Shown here: one piece after another, positions 59,544-64,000 of the stretch
How positions within the stretch are numbered: the stretch's first letter is position 1
How the letters are laid out: each line of letters starts with the position of its first letter
Assembly: GCF_910585425.1 (NCBI RefSeq)
Contig: NZ_CAJUCP010000015.1
Span: 1 to 64,000, forward strand
DNA from: an uncultured Acetatifactor sp.
GTDB lineage: Bacteria; Bacillota; Clostridia; Lachnospirales; Lachnospiraceae
Length of the DNA: 64,000 nt
Reading direction: 5' to 3'
Position numbers and translations under genes: made by a program
Notes under the pieces: generated by a model
The model's input: the letters and a program-made list of their open reading frames with translations, nothing else
Told to the model about the DNA's origin: nothing
Database searches by the model: none

Positions 59544-60392
59544 TCAGCCTCCCAGGTTACGGAGGAACTGCCCTGCCTTTTCCTCCTGATATTCCCCACC
59601 ATAGGAGCCGTCCGTCAGGCGTCCAAGCCCCTGGGAGGCGAACTCCGCCCAGCTCTCCGCCTCCCGGCGCACGAGGATGGGATAGAAGAACACGCCGTTC
59701 TTCCTGGCAGCGTCATAATCTCCCGGCGCGTCCCCGCACATGAGCACATGGTCCGGCGCGTAGCCTTTCTTTAAAAGCTCCCCGATGCAGAAGGCCTTTG
59801 AGCCCGCGTCCTGGGCCAGCACGATGTCCGTGTGCTCCAGAAGCCCGTACAGCTTCCACTCGTCCAGCACCGCGTCCGGGTTGGCGCTGGACACGATGGC
59901 CACGTCCGCATGCTGATGGGCATAGGCCAGGGCTTCCTGCACTCCCCGGAAGGGGCGCTTCTCGGACTCAGGCAATCCATTGATGGCTGCATTGACTGCC
60001 AGGCTCCAGCTTAATGCTTTTTTCAGGGCGATGCTCTCCGGATTCCGGCAGATAGCGCGCCTTAACGCGTCATTGGACAGCTCCGGGCTCTCCGCGGCCC
60101 ACTGTACCAGCGTATCCAGGTCTTCGAGTTCCGTATATTTTCCATGGATTTCCTGCAGGGCCATGGCCAGGCCCCGGAAGCGGTTTATGCCCCGGGTCAT
60201 GGTGTAGAGATTGATCTCATTCCAGCGGGCCAGGATCTGGTCCTGCCATGTCTCCAGCCCCCACTCCGCCACCATGCAGGGGCCGAAGGCTTTGCTGTGC
60301 TTCACGTCCATGGTGTCCATGGCGCAGCCGTCGCTGTCCACGCACACCAGGAAATCCTTTTGTTTTTCATATTCCGTCATATTTTTAGCCAT
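59544..60392 (-). CDS. HAD-family phosphatase (282 aa)
   Basis: A haloacid-dehalogenase-superfamily hydrolase. Motif I is CVDSDGCAMDTM, with nucleophile Asp and the second Asp two residues on. Motif II is AIVSSANPDAVL, and motif III/IV is VLMCGDAPGDYDAARKNGV. A helical cap lies between motifs I and II. ATG 60392 is chosen from two adjacent ATGs because AAAGGAG lies 7 bases upstream. It is on the minus strand between glycosidase genes and may dephosphorylate a sugar phosphate; the substrate is not known. Confidence 0.85.
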   Translation of the reverse strand: MAKNMTEYEKQKDFLVCVDSDGCAMDTMDVKHSKAFGPCMVAEWGLETWQDQILARWNEINLYTMTRGINRFRGLAMALQEIHGKYTELEDLDTLVQWAAESPELSNDALRRAICRNPESIALKKALSWSLAVNAAINGLPESEKRPFRGVQEALAYAHQHADVAIVSSANPDAVLDEWKLYGLLEHTDIVLAQDAGSKAFCIGELLKKGYAPDHVLMCGDAPGDYDAARKNGVFFYPILVRREAESWAEFASQGLGRLTDGSYGGEYQEEKAGQFLRNLGG

Positions 60393-60605
60393 CATTTTCT
60401 CCTTTCTATTACACCGGTGCATGAATTCCCGGGTAAACAGTGCTTGATGTCCGCGTCAGGACGATTCTTTCCATTTTTCTTCCATCTTAAAGCAATTTGA
60501 ATTAAAATAAAAGAGAATATATTTTCTGACGAGTCGGGCATACTGGATGATGGTGAGGTCCGCAAGAAGAATATATGCAGGATGTGAATGTTCAGGAGGG
60601 ATGAT

Positions 60606-62870
60606 ATGCGCAAGGTAATCGAGCTGAATGAGGGATGGAGGTTCATACGGGAGGACGCCGGGCTGCCCGCCGAGCTGCCAAGGGACTGGGAGAGGGTGAA
60701 TCTGCCCCACACATGGAACGCTGTGGACGGCCATGACGGGAAGGGGGACTATTACCGGGGGAAATGCTGGTATGCCAAAAGCTTTGAGACGCCCAGGCAG
60801 CCGCTGGCCGGGGGAAGGGTGTACGTGGAGGTCCTGGCGGCGGGGCAGCAGGCCCATGTCTATGTGAACGGCAGGGAAGTCGCTTATCATGAGGGAGGAT
60901 ATTCGATTTTCCGCGCAGATATTACCGATTCATGTAAGGGGACGGGGGAAAACCTCCTGGCGGTGGCCTGCAGCAATGAGGACAGGAGCGGCGTGTATCC
61001 CCAGGCGGCTGATTTCACGTTCTACGGCGGGCTGTACAGGGGCGTGAACCTGATCAGCGTGCCGTCGGCGCATTTTGACCTGGATTATTTCGGCGGCCTG
61101 GGGCTGCAGGTGACACCGAAGCCCTGTGAGGGCGGAGCGTCCTTTGAGATGGAATCCTGGGTGACAGGCGGGGACGGGGACTTCACCGTGGCGTATTCCG
61201 TGCTGGATGCGGAGGGCAGGGAAGTGGCGTCCGCGGTGCGGCCTGTGGACAGCGCGAAGGTCACGGTCCATGTGCCGGATGCCGAGAGATGGGATATGGA
61301 CAATCCGTATCTGTACACCGTGACTGCCACCCTACAGCGGCGGAATGAGGCTTACGATCAGGTGCGGGTGCGTGCGGGCGTGAGGAGCTTCTCCTGCGAC
61401 CCGGAGAAGGGCTTTCGCATCAATGGCGCCTGGACGCCGCTGCGGGGCGTGAGCCGACACCAGGACTGGCTGTACAGGGGGAATGCCCTCACCAGAAAGG
61501 AACACTACGAAGATGCACGGCTGATCAAGGAGCTGGGAGCCAATACCATCCGCCTGGCCCACTATCAGCACGCCCAGGATTTCTATGACGCCTGTGACGA
61601 GATGGGCTTTGCGGTATGGGCGGAGATCCCCTTTATCAGCATCATGAATCCGGATCCGGCTGCCCACCGGAACTGCATCAGCCAGATGAAGGAGCTGATC
61701 GTCCAGAATTACAACCATCCTTCCATCTGCTTCTGGGGCGTGTCCAATGAAATCCTCATCGGGGGCATCTCAGAGCGGCTGGTGGAGAACCACAGGGAAC
61801 TGAACGCACTGTGCAGGGAGATGGATCCAAGCCGCCTGACCACGATCGCCCATGTGTCCATGACTCCTGTGGACAGCCCCATGCACGGCATCACGGACGT
61901 GGAGGGCTATAACCACTATTTCGGCTGGTACGGGGGAAAGATGGAGGACAATGGGCCATGCCTGGACGAGTTCCACAGGGCCCATCCGGAAATCTGCCTG
62001 GGCCTGTCGGAATACGGCTGCGAGGGCATCGTCACTTACCATGGCCCCAGCCCTGCCTGCAAGGACTACAGCGAGGAATACCAGGCCCTGTACCATGAGC
62101 ATATGGCGAAGGTGCTGGAGGAAAGGCCCTGGATATGGGCCAGCCATGTGTGGAACATGTTCGATTTCGGCTGCGCGGCCCGCAATGAGGGCGGCGTGGC
62201 AGGCAGGAACAACAAGGGCCTTGTGACCATGGACCGGAAGACGAAGAAGGACAGCTACTATGTCTATCAGGCATACTGGAGCAAGGAGCCTATGATTCAT
62301 CTCTGCGGCAGGCGCTATGCACAGAGGGCGGGGGAGGACACGGAGATCAAGGTCTATTCCAACCAGCCTTCCGTGACGCTGTACCTGAACGGAAAGCCTG
62401 TGGGAATGAAGGAGGGCAGCAGGGTCTTTGTGTTCCGTGTCGCCCTGGAGGAAGGGTTCAATAGGATCACGGCAGCGGCAGGGGAGCTGAGGGACAGCAT
62501 GACCCTGGAGAAGGTAGACGTGGAACCGTCTGTCTATGTACTGCCTGAAGTGAACGAGCGGGCGGAGGGCGTGGCCAACTGGTTCCGCCTGGCGGGAGAC
62601 CTTGACCTGAAAGCGCCTATGGAATTCCCGGAGGGGATGTATAGTGTCAGGGATACCATGGAGGATATCGCGAAATGCCCGGAGGCTATGGAGGCAGTGT
62701 CCACGGCCATGAAGCTGGCCACCAACATGACGATTGCCCCGGGCAAGGGGATGTGGGACATGGTGAAATCCATGAGCCCCGAGAAAATGTGCCGGATGGC
62801 GGGCTCCATGCTGCCGGACGGATTCTTGGAGAGCCTGAACGCCAAGCTGATTAAGATTGCCAGGGAGTGA
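60606..62870 (+). CDS. Glycoside hydrolase family 2 enzyme, beta-galactosidase/glucuronidase type (754 aa)
   Basis: An N-terminal sugar-binding jelly roll (LNEGWRFIREDAG; LPHTWNAVDG), an immunoglobulin-like domain and a TIM barrel. Acid/base Glu382 lies in WGVSNEIL and nucleophile Glu469 in LSEYGCEG. The last ~100 residues form an extra helical tail after YVLPEVNERAEGVANWFRLA. No signal peptide is visible, so it acts inside the cell. ATG 60606 follows AGGAGGGATGAT; ATG 60588 is in frame upstream. The end of the gene contributes the first unit of a degenerate repeat array. Confidence 0.88.
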   Translation: MRKVIELNEGWRFIREDAGLPAELPRDWERVNLPHTWNAVDGHDGKGDYYRGKCWYAKSFETPRQPLAGGRVYVEVLAAGQQAHVYVNGREVAYHEGGYSIFRADITDSCKGTGENLLAVACSNEDRSGVYPQAADFTFYGGLYRGVNLISVPSAHFDLDYFGGLGLQVTPKPCEGGASFEMESWVTGGDGDFTVAYSVLDAEGREVASAVRPVDSAKVTVHVPDAERWDMDNPYLYTVTATLQRRNEAYDQVRVRAGVRSFSCDPEKGFRINGAWTPLRGVSRHQDWLYRGNALTRKEHYEDARLIKELGANTIRLAHYQHAQDFYDACDEMGFAVWAEIPFISIMNPDPAAHRNCISQMKELIVQNYNHPSICFWGVSNEILIGGISERLVENHRELNALCREMDPSRLTTIAHVSMTPVDSPMHGITDVEGYNHYFGWYGGKMEDNGPCLDEFHRAHPEICLGLSEYGCEGIVTYHGPSPACKDYSEEYQALYHEHMAKVLEERPWIWASHVWNMFDFGCAARNEGGVAGRNNKGLVTMDRKTKKDSYYVYQAYWSKEPMIHLCGRRYAQRAGEDTEIKVYSNQPSVTLYLNGKPVGMKEGSRVFVFRVALEEGFNRITAAAGELRDSMTLEKVDVEPSVYVLPEVNERAEGVANWFRLAGDLDLKAPMEFPEGMYSVRDTMEDIAKCPEAMEAVSTAMKLATNMTIAPGKGMWDMVKSMSPEKMCRMAGSMLPDGFLESLNAKLIKIARE

Positions 62871-63215
62871 AGATAGGATTGGAGCCGGAATGCCGGGGGA
62901 CTAGGGAGTCAGGGAGTGGAGCTCATGCGGGTCCTGGCAACCGATTTGGCTGGGGCTGCCGGGAAATGGCAGGAAGTGAAGATTAGGAGCCGAAATGCCA
63001 GTTATCAGGGAGTGAAGATTAGGAGCCGAGCCGGAATACTGGACATTGGGAAGTGAAGATGGGAGAAGAGCCGAGAGGTTGGGCATCAGGAAGTGAAAAT
63101 AGCAGCCGAGCCGGAATGCCAGGCATCAGAAAGTAAATATAAGAACAGAGCCGGAATGCCAGGGAATTCGGAAACCAGGGAGTGAAGTTCATGCGGACCT
63201 TGGGCCAGGCGGACG
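62862..63215 (+). repeat. Degenerate repeat array, about eight units
   Basis: Units starting AGGGAGTGAAGAT or similar begin at 62862, 62911, 62971, 63007, 63048, 63088, 63128 and 63177, with spacing 36-60 bases. Most continue AGGAGCCGAGCCGGAATGCC and CATC. They fill the gap between the GH2 stop and the GH3 start; no gene is seen there. The first unit covers the end of the GH2 coding sequence. Confidence 0.75.
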
Positions 63216-63283
63216 AACCGCTTCACGAAATAGACCGGAAGGCATCGCAGGAACCGGGACAACAGAGAGGAGAAGACAAAACT

Positions 63284-64000
63284 ATGGTAGATATGAAAGC
63301 CACCCCCTTTTACCTGTCCGATGAGGACTGTAAATGGGTGGAAGATACGATTGCAGGCATGAGCCTGGATGAAAAAATAGGACAGTTGTTCTTCAATATG
63401 GGCTCCAGCCGGGAGGAGGAATACCTGAAGATGACGGTGGACAAGTACCACATCGGCGGCGTCCGCTATAATCCCGCCACGGCATCGGAGGTCCGGGAGC
63501 AGAACCGCATCCTTCAGGAGAACAGCAGGATTCCCCTGATCATCGCCTGCAACACGGAGAACGGCGGGGACGGGGCCTGTACGGACGGCACTGTCATCGG
63601 CAACCAGACTAAGATAGGCGCTACCCGCAATGCGCAGTATGCCTACAACCTGGGCTATATGTCCAACAGAGAGGCCGCGGCGATCGGCTGCAACCTTTCC
63701 TTTGCCCCGGTCTGCGATATCCTCTACAACTGGGAGAATCCCGTCATCGGCCTGCGGACATACGGAAACGAAGCGGACAGGGTGGCGGAGATGGCCAGGG
63801 CCTATATGGACGGGGCCCATGCCAATCCGGGATTCTGCTGCGCGGCCAAGCATTTCCCCGGGGACGGGCTGGATTTCCGGGACCAGCATGTGGCCAACAG
63901 CGTGAATGATTTAAGCTGCGAGGAGTGGGACGCCACCTTCGGCAAGGTGTACCGGAACCTGATCGACAATGGACTGGAAGCCATCATGGCGGGACATATC
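63284..64000 (+). CDS. Glycoside hydrolase family 3 enzyme, 5' part only
   Basis: The N-terminal barrel domain of a GH3 glycosidase, cut by the window end after 239 residues. Visible are MSLDEKIGQLFFNMGSS, YHIGGVRYNPAT, IACNTENGGDGA and the signature CAAKHFPGDGLDFRDQH (about residues 186-202), whose Lys-His pair binds the substrate. The KHFPGDG motif is closest to NagZ-like and beta-glucosidase members. The ATG at 63284 follows AGAGGAG by about 13 bases; ATG 63293 is an alternative. Confidence 0.88.
   Translation, partial: MVDMKATPFYLSDEDCKWVEDTIAGMSLDEKIGQLFFNMGSSREEEYLKMTVDKYHIGGVRYNPATASEVREQNRILQENSRIPLIIACNTENGGDGACTDGTVIGNQTKIGATRNAQYAYNLGYMSNREAAAIGCNLSFAPVCDILYNWENPVIGLRTYGNEADRVAEMARAYMDGAHANPGFCCAAKHFPGDGLDFRDQHVANSVNDLSCEEWDATFGKVYRNLIDNGLEAIMAGHI

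Noticed and set aside
62862..63215. Possible CRISPR array
   Set aside because: The units are degenerate, vary from 36 to 60 bases, lack clean repeat/spacer division, and no cas genes are nearby.

Overview
The window looks like chromosome of a GC-rich member of the Lachnospiraceae (Clostridia). The reasons are strong AGGAGG-type ribosome sites, sigma-A promoters with 17-base spacers, a fused PurL/PurQ-type synthetase, a Clostridia-type RNase P RNA, DUF6142 and DUF6320 proteins, and repeated LplB/YtcP-type oligosaccharide ABC cassettes beside glycoside hydrolases. This is a judgement from protein style; no database was searched. Most genes are GC-rich, while about 1-4.3 kb, 33.7-36 kb and 42-43.5 kb are clearly AT-rich and carry the accessory genes.

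Layout. 0-4.1 kb: end of an integrative element with a PIN-domain toxin-like gene, small unknown genes and two different tyrosine recombinases, the second ending beside the 3' end of a tRNA-Val gene. 4.3-7.7 kb: tRNA-Leu and a three-gene unit (condensation-fold acyltransferase, zinc-ribbon membrane protein, HSL-type esterase). 7.8-14.3 kb: dGTPase-like gene, dnaG, rpoD, trmK and a TGS-type nucleoside kinase. 14.3-22 kb: a hairpin repeat, rnpB, pyrE, purE-purM-purN-purD, a zinc-ribbon protein and an SH3 membrane protein. 22-26.9 kb: GntR regulator, clpC, a small protein and radA. 27-33 kb: AraC-type membrane regulator and an ABC sugar importer (binding lipoprotein and two permeases) with an unusual palindrome-bearing duplication between the permeases.

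33.3-35.8 kb: a compact XRE regulator - ImmA/IrrE metallopeptidase - Fic protein operon behind an 18-bp-arm perfect palindrome. It is flanked by two pieces of a broken ABC exporter. 36-42 kb: tRNA-Trp, small unknown genes, a TetR regulator and purL. 42-48.5 kb: an accessory block bounded by a 23-bp near-identical direct repeat. It holds a lipoprotein, a truncated and an intact copy of one HTH regulator, two genes sharing an ECF-like promoter motif, and a 977-residue ECF sigma factor fused to a membrane segment and a large predicted external domain. 48.5-64 kb: carbohydrate use. A minus-strand cluster (phosphomannose-isomerase-like protein, ROK kinase, RpiR regulator, FucI/AraA-type isomerase) diverges from a second ABC importer followed by GH39, a HAD phosphatase, GH2 and the start of a GH3 gene.

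The most interesting candidates are the XRE/ImmA/Fic module in the broken exporter, the sigma-membrane-exodomain fusion with two matching ECF-like promoters nearby, and the 68-bp palindrome inserted into one copy of a duplicated permease 3' end.
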